From SYAN01 sp964406345 (lineage in GTDB: Bacteria; Actinomycetota; Actinomycetes; Nanopelagicales; Nanopelagicaceae): a stretch of 64,000 nt of DNA. The notes beneath the pieces were generated by a model. It saw only the letters and a list, made by a program, of their open reading frames with translations, ran no database searches and was not told the origin of the DNA. Shown piece by piece: positions 32,593-41,527 of the stretch (positions are counted from its first letter, which is position 1; each line of letters starts with the position of its first letter). The stretch lies in NCBI GenBank assembly GCA_964406345.1, contig CAYORK010000001.1:1-64000 (forward strand), read 5' to 3'. A program made the translations under genes and the position numbers.

Positions 32593-33708
32593 ATGCCCCG
32601 TGAGGCTAAAAGCCCAGGCGAAGGCGTGCCAGAAGCAACACCTGCAACAAGTAAAGCCCCTGTGAACCCAGAGCGCCTCAAGGCACTCGATACCGCTCTC
32701 GCCCAGATTGAGCGCCAATTCGGCAAGGGCTCGGTCATGAAGATGAGCGAACGCGCGAACCAGGTCGTCGAAGTCATTCCGACCGGATCGATCGCTCTTG
32801 ATGCCGCACTTGGCATCGGTGGTCTTCCACGCGGCCGTGTCATCGAGATCTTCGGACCAGAATCGTCTGGAAAGACGACGCTCACTTTGCATGCGATCGC
32901 AAACGTCCAGAAGCAGGGCGGCATCGCAGCATTTATCGATGCAGAGCACGCCTTCGACCCTGAGTACGCGAAGAAACTTGGCATCGATATCGATGCACTC
33001 TTGGTCTCACAGCCAGATACCGGTGAACAAGCACTCGAGATCATGGACATGCTGGTCCGATCGGGCGCCCTTGATCTAATCGTCGTCGACTCTGTTGCAG
33101 CACTCGTGCCTCGTGCTGAGATCGAAGGTGAGATGGGTGATTCGCACATGGGTCTTCAAGCCCGACTCATGTCGCAGGCGCTACGAAAGATCACTGGCGC
33201 ACTCAGTTCATCAAAGACGACAGCGATCTTCATCAATCAGCTCCGTGACAAGATCGGCGTCTTCTTTGGCTCTCCTGAGACGACAACGGGCGGTAAAGCG
33301 CTCAAGTTCTATGCATCCGTTCGCATGGATATCCGTCGCATAGAGACTCTCAAGGATGGCCAAGAAGCCGTTGGTAACCGCACCCGAGTCAAGGTCGTCA
33401 AGAACAAGATGGCTCCACCATTCAAGCAAGCGGAGTTCGACATCCTCTACGGTGTTGGAATCTCGCGTGAAGGTTCCCTCCTCGATATGGGTGTTGATCT
33501 TGGCATCGTCAAGAAGTCAGGTGCCTGGTTCACCTACGAAGGCGACCAATTGGGTCAAGGAAAAGAGAACTCACGTCAGTTCTTGGTAGATAACCCAGAT
33601 CTCGCAAACGAGATCGACTCCAAGATCAGAGCGAAACTCACACCGACTGCCGTCGATCCAGCTCTCGTAGCGGCGATCGATGAGGCGACCGCGGATGTCG
33701 AATTCTGA
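32593..33708 (+). CDS. recA: Recombinase RecA
   Basis: A 371-residue RecA. Walker A GPESSGKT at residues 88-95, Walker B LIVVDSVAAL, the L1/L2 region with PRAEIEGEMGDSHMGLQARLM and the filament-forming ends are intact. The Walker A lies about 22 residues later than in E. coli, reflecting an extended N-terminus rich in Ala, Pro and Lys. GAGAGG precedes the ATG by eight bases. It catalyses strand exchange and activates LexA self-cleavage. A LexA box lies upstream. recX overlaps its 3' end. Confidence 0.98.
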   Translation: MPREAKSPGEGVPEATPATSKAPVNPERLKALDTALAQIERQFGKGSVMKMSERANQVVEVIPTGSIALDAALGIGGLPRGRVIEIFGPESSGKTTLTLHAIANVQKQGGIAAFIDAEHAFDPEYAKKLGIDIDALLVSQPDTGEQALEIMDMLVRSGALDLIVVDSVAALVPRAEIEGEMGDSHMGLQARLMSQALRKITGALSSSKTTAIFINQLRDKIGVFFGSPETTTGGKALKFYASVRMDIRRIETLKDGQEAVGNRTRVKVVKNKMAPPFKQAEFDILYGVGISREGSLLDMGVDLGIVKKSGAWFTYEGDQLGQGKENSRQFLVDNPDLANEIDSKIRAKLTPTAVDPALVAAIDEATADVEF

Positions 33709-34192
33709 TCAACTCATAGAGGATCCCAACTCGGTAGCGCTTACCATCGCACTCGCGGCGATCGGTAGGCGCTCACTGAGCAAGAAGCAACTTCGAGACC
33801 ACCTCACCAAGCGCGGAACACCTGCAGAGGTCCTCGAAGCCACTCTTCTCCGTCTCGAGGAGATGGGCTACCTAAATGACATGGACTTCGCACGCGATTT
33901 CGCTGATCGCTCTCGTCGGAAGTCCTCACGTCGCGCCATCATCCAAGGCCTCAAGGAACGAGCAATCGACCAGAACATCATCGATTGGGTCGTTGAGGAT
34001 CTCAGTGATGATGATGAGTACCAACTCGCGCTCAAGTACGCAGAGAAGAAGTGGCGTCCGGCTTCAGGCGATGATGAGGGGATGCGTCGGCGAGTCCATG
34101 CCTCGTTGATGCGTAGAGGATTCTCTTCGACCACGATCTCTGCCGTGATGCGTGAATTGAGTGGTCGGACAGAGGTCAAAGCCCACTTGTAG
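33695..34192 (+). CDS. recX: Regulatory protein RecX
   Basis: A 165-residue RecX: repeated three-helix modules beginning ALAAIGRRSLSKKQLRDHL, then LLRLEEMGYLNDMDFARDFADR and a C-terminal RRRVHASLMRRGFSSTTISAVM. It binds RecA filaments and tempers RecA activity. ATG 33695 has GAGG nine bases upstream; ATG 33680 is the alternative, both inside the end of recA. The 14-base overlap with recA indicates coupled expression, the standard recA-recX arrangement. Confidence 0.92.
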   Translation: MSNSDQLIEDPNSVALTIALAAIGRRSLSKKQLRDHLTKRGTPAEVLEATLLRLEEMGYLNDMDFARDFADRSRRKSSRRAIIQGLKERAIDQNIIDWVVEDLSDDDEYQLALKYAEKKWRPASGDDEGMRRRVHASLMRRGFSSTTISAVMRELSGRTEVKAHL

Positions 34193-34204
34193 AATCGCGA
34201 CACG

Positions 34205-35668
34205 ATGAAGCGTCGCTACGTGATCCAAACCCTCGGTTGTCAGATGAATGCTCATGACTCCGAGCGCATCGCTGGTTCCCTCGATCGAGCAGGGTATCTG
34301 CCAGCTCTCGATGGTGAAGATCCCGATCTCATCGTCTTCAACACCTGTGCTGTCCGTGAGAACGCTGACAATCGTCTCTACGGGCAGTTGAGCTTCTTGG
34401 CGCCGCAGAAAGAGAGCAATCCGAATCTTCAGATCGCCATCGGCGGCTGTTTGGCGCAGAAGGACCAGGGCAAGATCCTCGAACGCGCCCCTTATGTCGA
34501 TGTCGTGTTCGGTACCCACAATGTCGGTTCGTTACCGATCCTCTTGGAGCGTGCACGCATCGAGGGCGAAGCGCAGATCGAGATCAAGGAAGCGCTCGAA
34601 CACTTCCCATCATCGCTTCCCGCGAGACGCCACTCTGCCTTCTCGGCGTGGGTCTCGATCTCCGTCGGCTGCAACAACACCTGCACCTTCTGCATCGTGC
34701 CGGCTTTGCGTGGACGTGAGAAGGATCGAGCGATGAGCGAGATTCTCGCTGAGGTAAGGGCGTTGGTTGACCACGGCGTCACAGAGGTGACCCTCTTGGG
34801 ACAGAACGTCAATGCCTATGGAGTTGAGCTTGGTGAACAAGGCGCATTCGCTCGTTTGCTTCGTGCTTGTGGTGAGGTCGATGGACTGGAGCGAGTGCGT
34901 TTCATGTCGCCTCATCCTCGTGACTTCACTGACGATGTGATCGAAGCGATGGCAGAGACTGCCAATGTCATGCCCCACCTTCATATGCCTCTGCAATCAG
35001 GCTCCGATCGGATTCTCCAGTCGATGAGACGCTCCTATCGGAGGTCTCGCTATCTCGGCATCCTTGAGCGAGTGCGCAAAGCAATCCCAGAGGCTTCCAT
35101 CACCACAGACATCATCGTGGGCTTTCCTGGCGAGAGTGATGAGGACTTCGAAGCGACCCTTTCGCTCTGTGATGAGGCGCAATTCACTGCTGCCTATACC
35201 TTTCAGTATTCAAAGCGTCCTGGAACCCCCGCTGCAGAGATGGAAGGTCAAGTTCCTGCAGAAGTAGTCAAAGAACGTTACGAAAGACTTCATCGACACC
35301 AAGAGGCGATCGCACTTCGCGTCAATGAGCGCGCAATCGGGAGAGACTTCGAACTTCTTGTGACCGAGAGCGAGAGTGATCGCGAAGGTATTCGCCGCAT
35401 GAGCGGTAAGAGTAAGGACGCTCGCCTCGTCCACTTCACTGCGCCTCATCAAGATTCCCCTGAAAGGAAAGTCCGCCCAGGTGACTTCGTCACCGTCGAG
35501 ATCACGGAGGCGAAACCTTTCTATCTCATCGCATCGGATGTGAAGACGATCCGACCCTCGCGCGGCGGTGATGCCTTCACTGCAAGGAAAGATGAAGCCG
35601 AACGATCCGGAACTCTTCTTGGCATGCCGAAACTCTCGCGCGCAACCCTCACAGCGGCGCTCGGTTAG
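34205..35668 (+). CDS. miaB: tRNA-2-methylthio-N6-dimethylallyladenosine synthase
   Basis: A 487-residue methylthiotransferase. The N-terminal [4Fe-4S] site uses Cys12, Cys48 and Cys82; the radical-SAM site is Cys156, Cys160 and Cys163 in GCNNTCTFC. A C-terminal TRAM domain (about 375-445) contacts tRNA. It adds the methylthio group to i6A37 formed by MiaA, encoded next. Begins 12 bases after recX in the usual actinobacterial order. A tail of about 35 residues past the TRAM domain is somewhat longer than minimal. Confidence 0.96.
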   Translation: MKRRYVIQTLGCQMNAHDSERIAGSLDRAGYLPALDGEDPDLIVFNTCAVRENADNRLYGQLSFLAPQKESNPNLQIAIGGCLAQKDQGKILERAPYVDVVFGTHNVGSLPILLERARIEGEAQIEIKEALEHFPSSLPARRHSAFSAWVSISVGCNNTCTFCIVPALRGREKDRAMSEILAEVRALVDHGVTEVTLLGQNVNAYGVELGEQGAFARLLRACGEVDGLERVRFMSPHPRDFTDDVIEAMAETANVMPHLHMPLQSGSDRILQSMRRSYRRSRYLGILERVRKAIPEASITTDIIVGFPGESDEDFEATLSLCDEAQFTAAYTFQYSKRPGTPAAEMEGQVPAEVVKERYERLHRHQEAIALRVNERAIGRDFELLVTESESDREGIRRMSGKSKDARLVHFTAPHQDSPERKVRPGDFVTVEITEAKPFYLIASDVKTIRPSRGGDAFTARKDEAERSGTLLGMPKLSRATLTAALG

Positions 35669-35674
35669 GTGGCG

Positions 35675-36589
35675 ATGAGCGAACCAGGTCGCCTCTTCGT
35701 GATCGCTGGGGCGACAGCGACGGGAAAGAGCGATCTTGCCGTGGCTCTCGCGACTGAGATCGAGGCGGAAATCATCAACGCAGATTCGATGCAGCTCTAT
35801 CGAGGGATGGATATCGGTACTGCGAAGTTGACGATGCAAGAGCGTGCTGGGATCCCACATCACATGATCGACATCCTCGATGTCCATGAGGATGCGACAG
35901 TGGCGAGTTACCAAGATAGTGCGCGGAACGTTGCCGACGCTCTCTTTACCCAAGGCAAGAGCGTTGTCGTCGTCGGTGGAACTGGCCTCTACATCAAGGC
36001 CTTCCTCGATGACTTGCAGTTCCCTGACACTGATCCGGAAGTTAGAGAGCGATTGTTCGTTGAGTCCGAGCTCGTCGGTGGAGATGAGATGCACCGAAGA
36101 CTCGCTCACCTCGATCCGGCCGCGGCGGCTGCGATCCCCAAGGAGAATGTCCGTCGCGTAGTGCGCGCACTCGAAGTCATCGAAATCACTGGAAAACCAT
36201 TCACAGCGCACCTGCCGCGCCAAGGAGAAGGTAGATACCCCTTCGCTCGTCAGTTCGGTCTTGTGATGGATCGTGAGAGTCTCAGAGAGCGGATCGACTT
36301 GCGAGTCGATCAGATGTGGGAGAAGGGGATCGTTGGCGAAGTCGATTCATTGATCGAGCGAGGAGTCCTCAACGGGAAGACGGCCCGTGCTGCGATCGGA
36401 TATTCCCAGGTCATCTCTTTCCGAGAGGGAAGACTCTCAGAGAGTGAGGCTCGAGAGGAGACGAAGCGTGCGACAAGGGCTTTTGCGCGAAGGCAAGAGA
36501 CCTGGTTCTCTCGTGATGACAGGATCAGATGGATCAAGGAGTCGACGACAGATGCGCGATTGGCCAAGATCTTGAGTCATGCATCCTAA
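35675..36589 (+). CDS. miaA: tRNA dimethylallyltransferase
   Basis: A 304-residue MiaA. The P-loop GATATGKS is at residues 12-19, followed by INADSMQLYRGMDIGTAK, GGTGLYIKAFLDDL and the C-terminal RRQETWFSRD that holds tRNA. It attaches a dimethylallyl group to adenosine 37, the substrate of MiaB. ATG 35675 was preferred to GTG 35669 because AGGTGG overlapping the miaB stop is then well spaced. Confidence 0.96.
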   Translation: MSEPGRLFVIAGATATGKSDLAVALATEIEAEIINADSMQLYRGMDIGTAKLTMQERAGIPHHMIDILDVHEDATVASYQDSARNVADALFTQGKSVVVVGGTGLYIKAFLDDLQFPDTDPEVRERLFVESELVGGDEMHRRLAHLDPAAAAAIPKENVRRVVRALEVIEITGKPFTAHLPRQGEGRYPFARQFGLVMDRESLRERIDLRVDQMWEKGIVGEVDSLIERGVLNGKTARAAIGYSQVISFREGRLSESEAREETKRATRAFARRQETWFSRDDRIRWIKESTTDARLAKILSHAS

Positions 36590-36625
36590 GTGTGAGCTGA
36601 TCGAATAAAGGTAGCCTTAGCGCCG

Positions 36626-37426
36626 ATGACGATAGAAGCGACCTACGGTCATGGAACCGAGAATGACTTCGTCGTGCTCTTTGACCCAGCTGATGAGATC
36701 TCAGTGACGCCAGAGCAGGTCAAGCGAATTTGTGATCGCAAGACGGGCGTTGGAGCAGATGGTTTGATCCGAATCACCAAGCGGGAGAATCGCTGGTTCA
36801 TGGATTATCGAAATTCTGACGGCTCACTCGCAGAGATGTGTGGCAACGGGGTCCGCGTGATGGCGCGCTACCTCGTCGATCGTGGGCACGAAGAGGCGGG
36901 AATCTTCTCCATCTCAACCCGTGATGGCAACAAGTTCCTCAAAGTCCCAGAGCAGGGTGATATCGCGGTCAATCTCGGTCAGGTATCGCACGTCCCGGGA
37001 GAAGTAAGTGGGATCCAGAATGGGAAGAAGTTCACGGGTCTCAATATCGATGTTGGCAACCCGCACGCCGTCCTCTTTGTCGATTCCCTCGAAGAGGTGG
37101 GTTTGCTTGCGAACGCTCCCATCGTCGAACCCGCTTCGGAGTATCCCGAAGGTGTCAATGTCGAGTTCGTCGAATTCCTTGATAACGGCGAGTTGAAGAT
37201 GCGTGTCTTCGAACGTGGAAGCGGAGAGACGCGTTCATGTGGAACGGGGACCTGCGCCGTTGCCATGGCTGCGACCATAAAGAAGGGTAAGAAAGCGCCC
37301 GTTTCATGGGTCATCCATGCCCCTGGTGGACGACTTGTCGTCGATATCGACCCGCACGAGAACGCGACGCTGACCGGACCTGCGGTGCTGCTTCGAGATC
37401 TCGACCTCGCAGAGTTCTTGCGATGA
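36626..37426 (+). CDS. dapF: Diaminopimelate epimerase
   Basis: A 266-residue DapF. The two catalytic cysteines are Cys72 in MCGNGVRV and Cys205 in SCGTGTCAV, with GNPHAVLF and GADG segments between and before. It interconverts LL- and meso-diaminopimelate for lysine and peptidoglycan. Intergenic space to miaA is 36 bases, so it is probably in the same transcript. The ribosome binding site is weak. Confidence 0.96.
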   Translation: MTIEATYGHGTENDFVVLFDPADEISVTPEQVKRICDRKTGVGADGLIRITKRENRWFMDYRNSDGSLAEMCGNGVRVMARYLVDRGHEEAGIFSISTRDGNKFLKVPEQGDIAVNLGQVSHVPGEVSGIQNGKKFTGLNIDVGNPHAVLFVDSLEEVGLLANAPIVEPASEYPEGVNVEFVEFLDNGELKMRVFERGSGETRSCGTGTCAVAMAATIKKGKKAPVSWVIHAPGGRLVVDIDPHENATLTGPAVLLRDLDLAEFLR

Positions 37427-37438
37427 GACCACTCTGAC

Positions 37439-38926
37439 ATGAGAGAGATCGACTACGACTCATTGATCGCCGAGAGCGAGCGACTCGAGGCTGTGATCGA
37501 TAAGGATCTAGATCTCACCGGAGAAGATGATCTCTCAGAGAGCGAGATCACGCTCGAATTCAAACCCGATGAGTTCGTCTCGACCCAACTGGCCTTGCAA
37601 GATCGCCAAGCGTTACGCCGCGTTCAAGGCCTCTCCACGGAACTCACCGATATCTCAGAGGCCGAGTACCGCCGACTACAACTTGAGCGTGTGATCTTGG
37701 TGGGAGTGTGGACGACAGGTACCGCTAAAGATGCTGAGAACTCCATGACAGAGCTTGCGGCTCTTGCGGAGACTGCTGGATCGCAAGTCCTTGATGCCCT
37801 GATCCAACGTCGTGACAAGGCTGATCCTGCGACCTTCATTGGATCTGGAAAAGTTGCAGAGCTCAAGGGAATCGTGAAATCGAGCGGTGCGGATACTGTG
37901 ATCTGTGATGGCGAATTGAGTCCATCGCAATTGAAGAACCTCGAGGACAAGGTCAAAGTGAAGGTGGTTGATCGCACCGCACTGATCCTCGACATCTTCG
38001 CTCAGCATGCGAAGAGTCGCGAAGGTAAGGCGCAGGTTGAGTTGGCCCAGATGAGCTATCTCTTGCCGAGGCTTCGTGGTTGGGGGCAGTCGCTCTCGCG
38101 CCAGGCTGGCGGCACTGGCGGTATCGGCAGCCGTGGCCCTGGTGAGACCAAGATCGAGATCGACCGTCGAAGGATCCGCGACAAGATGGCGAAGTTGCGT
38201 CGCGAGATCAAGGAGATGAAGACCGCACGCGATACCAAGCGCAAGGAGCGCGATGAGAATCGAGTCCCTGCCGTTGCCATCGCTGGGTACACCAACGCTG
38301 GGAAATCCTCTCTTCTCAATCGATTGACTGGCGCCGGTGTCTTGGTCCAAGACGCTCTCTTTGCGACCTTGGAGCCGACCGTTCGACGAAGTGAGACGAA
38401 AGATGGTCGCCTCTACACCCTCGCCGACACTGTCGGTTTCGTGCGAGACCTTCCGGAACAACTTGTCGAAGTTTTCAAGTCGACCCTTGAGGAAGTACTC
38501 CATGCAGATGTGATCATCCATCTCGTCGATGGAAGTAGCCCAGATCCCTTTGGACAGGTGCAATCGGTGCGATCTATTCTGCGAGAGATCGGAGCCGCTG
38601 GAATCCCAGAGATCTTGGTCGTGAACAAGGCGGATATCGCAGACCCCGAAGTCTTGGAACTCCTTCTGCGTAACGAGCGCGATGCCTTCGCGATCAGCGT
38701 CAAGAGTGGTCGCGGTATCGAGCTACTCAAGAGTGCGATCGAGGAGGCGCTTCCTCGCCCAGCGATTGAGATCGAAGTGGTGATCCCTTATAACCGAGGA
38801 GATCTCGTCAATAAGTTCCATCGACTAGGGGAGATCGATCTGGAAGCGCATGAGGAGAGCGGGACTCGAATTCGCGGCAGAGTCGATCGAAGACTCGAGA
38901 GCGAATTACTGGTTTTCAGGAGTTAG
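37439..38926 (+). CDS. hflX: Ribosome-associated GTPase HflX
   Basis: A 495-residue HflX. The N-terminal glycine-rich domain (DKADPATFIGSGK, then LSPSQLKNLED) is followed by the GGTGGIGSRGPGETKIE linker at about 224-240, and the G domain with G1 GYTNAGKS at 283-290, the G3 DTVGFV and NKAD. It splits stalled or hibernating ribosomes. An acidic N-terminal extension of about 60 residues precedes the conserved part. Its stop overlaps the convergent iron-transport ATPase by 11 bases. Confidence 0.95.
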   Translation: MREIDYDSLIAESERLEAVIDKDLDLTGEDDLSESEITLEFKPDEFVSTQLALQDRQALRRVQGLSTELTDISEAEYRRLQLERVILVGVWTTGTAKDAENSMTELAALAETAGSQVLDALIQRRDKADPATFIGSGKVAELKGIVKSSGADTVICDGELSPSQLKNLEDKVKVKVVDRTALILDIFAQHAKSREGKAQVELAQMSYLLPRLRGWGQSLSRQAGGTGGIGSRGPGETKIEIDRRRIRDKMAKLRREIKEMKTARDTKRKERDENRVPAVAIAGYTNAGKSSLLNRLTGAGVLVQDALFATLEPTVRRSETKDGRLYTLADTVGFVRDLPEQLVEVFKSTLEEVLHADVIIHLVDGSSPDPFGQVQSVRSILREIGAAGIPEILVVNKADIADPEVLELLLRNERDAFAISVKSGRGIELLKSAIEEALPRPAIEIEVVIPYNRGDLVNKFHRLGEIDLEAHEESGTRIRGRVDRRLESELLVFRS

Positions 38927-39959
38927 CGAACCAACGTATCGGTCCGACATGGTCGACGTAGATCGATTGACCTAAGTGGAACTCAGTATTGCCCGAGATC
39001 CGCGCCTTGAGAGTGCCGAGATAGGCCGATTCGATCAGACCGAATTCGACGACGGCATCATGACCGTAGTACTCGATCTTGGTCACGATCGCACGTTGTC
39101 CGGAATTCGGATCTCGACTCACTGAGATCTCCTCGGGTCTGATGACGATGGTGCCACTCTCACTACTCTCAGGCGAGACGCCAGAGGTGAGCGGATGGAA
39201 GATGTTTTCGCCGGCTCTCTTCGCAGGTAGCACGAGAGCATCACCTGTGCTGACCGCTGCGTATGGCGTCGTCGGAGAGAAGTAGACCTCGGCGGGTGTG
39301 CCGTGTTGGACGATCCGCCCTTCGCGCATCAAGGCGATCATGTCGGCCGTGACGAGCGCTTCCTCGCGATCGTGAGTGACCATGAGCGCGGTCGTCTCTC
39401 GCTTCTTGAGCAGAGTCGATACCTCTTCGCGCAACTCGTTGCGAAGTGCGGCATCGAGAGCAGAGAAGGGTTCATCGAGCAGGACGATCTTCGGTTCGAT
39501 TGCGAGGGCGCGAGCCAAGGCGACGCGCGTCTGCTGGCCACCGCTGAGCTCTCCTGGCATCCGGTCACCGAAATGGGAGAGACCGATCAACTCAAGCATC
39601 TCCGCGACGATGACTCGACGACGATCCTTGGTGTAGTTCTCTTTGTCGAGCGCGAAGGCGATGTTTTCGGCGACGCTCAAGTGAGGAAAGAGCGCGGCCT
39701 CTTGTGGGACATAGCCAATCCGTCGCTTATGTGGCGGCAGGACGAGCGATGAGACGCTGACGAGTTGTTTTCCAAAGCGGATCGTGCCGGAAGTCGGTGG
39801 AACGAGACCTGCAATCGCACGAAGGAGGGTTGTCTTGCCGCATCCACTTGGCCCCAAGATCGCAGTGAATGTCCCTGCTGCGATGGTGATCGAGAGATCA
39901 TCGAGGACCTTGCGTGATCCCAAGTGGACGGTGAGTGAGTTGACTTCAAGTGATGTCAT
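38916..39959 (-). CDS. Iron(III)-type ABC transporter, ATP-binding protein
   Basis: A 347-residue FbpC/FutC-class ATPase. Walker A GPSGCGKTT near 36-44, the signature LSGGQQTRVALARAL, Walker B IVLLDEPFSALD and switch TALMVTHDREEAL are followed by a C-terminal TOBE-like regulatory domain from about residue 250. The start overlaps the permease stop as ATGA. With the permease and the binding protein upstream it forms an Fe(III)-uptake system; related spermidine or thiamine importers are less likely given the tyrosine pair in the binding protein. Confidence 0.88.
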   Translation of the reverse strand: MTSLEVNSLTVHLGSRKVLDDLSITIAAGTFTAILGPSGCGKTTLLRAIAGLVPPTSGTIRFGKQLVSVSSLVLPPHKRRIGYVPQEAALFPHLSVAENIAFALDKENYTKDRRRVIVAEMLELIGLSHFGDRMPGELSGGQQTRVALARALAIEPKIVLLDEPFSALDAALRNELREEVSTLLKKRETTALMVTHDREEALVTADMIALMREGRIVQHGTPAEVYFSPTTPYAAVSTGDALVLPAKRAGENIFHPLTSGVSPESSESGTIVIRPEEISVSRDPNSGQRAIVTKIEYYGHDAVVEFGLIESAYLGTLKARISGNTEFHLGQSIYVDHVGPIRWFANS

Positions 39960-41527
39960 ATCGACCTACCCCCTTCATCCTGGAACTGCCGATCCGGTCG
40001 AGAAAGGATAAAGGTCGGAATCGCCGCGATGAGAATCAAGAGAAGTGCGTAAGGAGCCGCTTCATTGAATCGATTGATCGAAGCCGCAGACCAGATCTCG
40101 ATAGCAAGGGTGTCGAAGCCGGTGGGGCGAAGCATCAATGTCGCCGGAAGTTCTTTCATCGCAGTGAGGAGGACGAGAAGGAATCCGACGCCGATTCCTG
40201 GGGCTGCGAGTGGGATTGTCACTCTTCGCATCGTCTCCCACGGTGAGACGCCGAGTGTGGTGGCAACCTCCTTGAGACCGACTGGAACTCGCTCGATGCT
40301 GGTCCGGGTTGCGCCGACACCCTTTGCGAGGAAGAGAAGTGCGTATGCGAAGGCGAGCAGGGCGATGCTCTGATAGAGCCAGGAGATCCTCGAGGAGAAG
40401 GCGACGAGCGAGAGACCGAGGACGACTCCAGGGAGTGCGTGCGTGATCAGCACTACTTTCTCTGTGGCAAGAGCGAAGCGACTTCGTGTGGTGATGATGG
40501 TCCAAGCGAGCGGTAAGGCAAAGAGGATCGCAATCGTTGCACCGAGGGTCGCCACCACGATGGTGTTGAAGGTCGCAGTTGCAAGGGAGGCGAGATCGAT
40601 TCCTTGGAAATTGCCGACCATGCGAGTGATCAATACATAGGCCGGGACGGCGAGAGCCAGCAGTGAGTAGGCGATGATCGCTGTGAACGCGAACGCCTTA
40701 GGTGTGCGCTTGGTGATCAGCGCAATCTCTTCCTTGATCCGAGAGGAGGAGCGGGTGTTGAAGTTGCGGCGCTGCAGTCTCTCTTCGGCGAAGATCAGCA
40801 CTGCCGCGAAGATGACAAGTATCAATCCGAGAAGTGCGGCGGATTGGCGATCGAAGGAGGCGCGATAGAGATTCTGGATGGCCCGAGTGAATGTGTCGAC
40901 GCCAAGGAGTGAGACCGCGCCAAAGTCACTGAAGACATAGAGGATGACCAGGAGGGTGCTTGCTGCGATCGAATTACGGATCTGCGGAAGGATGACACGA
41001 GTGAAGACTTGGAAGCGATTGCAACCAAGAGACCTAGCGACGTCGACCTGCACTTTGTCGATACGCCGCAGCGCTGCGAACGCGGCTAAAAGGATGTAAG
41101 GCATGGTGCTGAAGGTGAGGACCAGGGCTGCAGCCCAGAGTCCCCTGAAGTTTGGCCAGATCGCTATCCAGCAATAGGTGAAGACGTATGAGGGGATGGC
41201 AAGGGGGAGTGCTGAGATGGCGAGCAAGAGGCCGCGGCTGCGAAAGTTGCTCGAGAAGATGAGGCTGGCAAAGAGGGTGCCAATCAATACAGCGAGAGTG
41301 GCAACGACGATCGCGAGGGTGAATGTATTGAGAATGATCTCGATCGTCTTCGGTCGAAAGAGGATCGCCAGTAACTCTTCACCTGAGATGCTTCGAACGC
41401 GAAGAATCAGGTAAAGGAATGGGATGCTCGCTAGTGAAAGAAGCGAGGCAGTCAGAGCGAGACCGGCAAGACGGAAAGGTGATTGTTTCGCCTTGCCGGT
41501 CTCTGGCCTATCAATGGCCAGGGTCAG
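39956..41527 (-). CDS. Iron(III)-type ABC transporter, two-domain permease (CTG start proposed)
   Basis: A 523-residue FbpB-class permease with two fused membrane domains and two EAA loops (ARSLGCNRFQVFTRVILPQI and ATTLGVSPWETMRRVTIPLA). The first ATG/GTG/TTG in frame is a TTG at 41287, inside the coding region, but the frame stays open upstream and encodes the expected first membrane span and loop. The best start is CTG at 41527: it overlaps the binding-protein stop as CTGA, mirroring the ATGA junctions elsewhere, and AAGGTGGG lies six bases upstream. An ATT at 41515 is a weaker alternative. Confidence 0.78.
   Translation of the reverse strand: MTLAIDRPETGKAKQSPFRLAGLALTASLLSLASIPFLYLILRVRSISGEELLAILFRPKTIEIILNTFTLAIVVATLAVLIGTLFASLIFSSNFRSRGLLLAISALPLAIPSYVFTYCWIAIWPNFRGLWAAALVLTFSTMPYILLAAFAALRRIDKVQVDVARSLGCNRFQVFTRVILPQIRNSIAASTLLVILYVFSDFGAVSLLGVDTFTRAIQNLYRASFDRQSAALLGLILVIFAAVLIFAEERLQRRNFNTRSSSRIKEEIALITKRTPKAFAFTAIIAYSLLALAVPAYVLITRMVGNFQGIDLASLATATFNTIVVATLGATIAILFALPLAWTIITTRSRFALATEKVVLITHALPGVVLGLSLVAFSSRISWLYQSIALLAFAYALLFLAKGVGATRTSIERVPVGLKEVATTLGVSPWETMRRVTIPLAAPGIGVGFLLVLLTAMKELPATLMLRPTGFDTLAIEIWSAASINRFNEAAPYALLLILIAAIPTFILSRPDRQFQDEGGRSI
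41503..41521 (-). promoter_or_regulatory. Small hairpin at binding-protein/permease junction
   Basis: CTGGCC and GGCCAG, separated by seven bases, lie in codons 3-9 of the proposed permease frame, just past the binding-protein stop. Hairpins at this junction commonly stabilise the upstream message and lower permease expression. The stem is only 6 bp. Confidence 0.4.

Noticed and set aside
37676..38563. 295-residue minus-strand frame
   Set aside because: Antisense to hflX with a composition typical of a shadow frame; no recognisable domain.
39956..41287. Permease starting at TTG 41287
   Set aside because: This start removes the first membrane segment and leaves 237 bases of unexplained open frame with family-like sequence.
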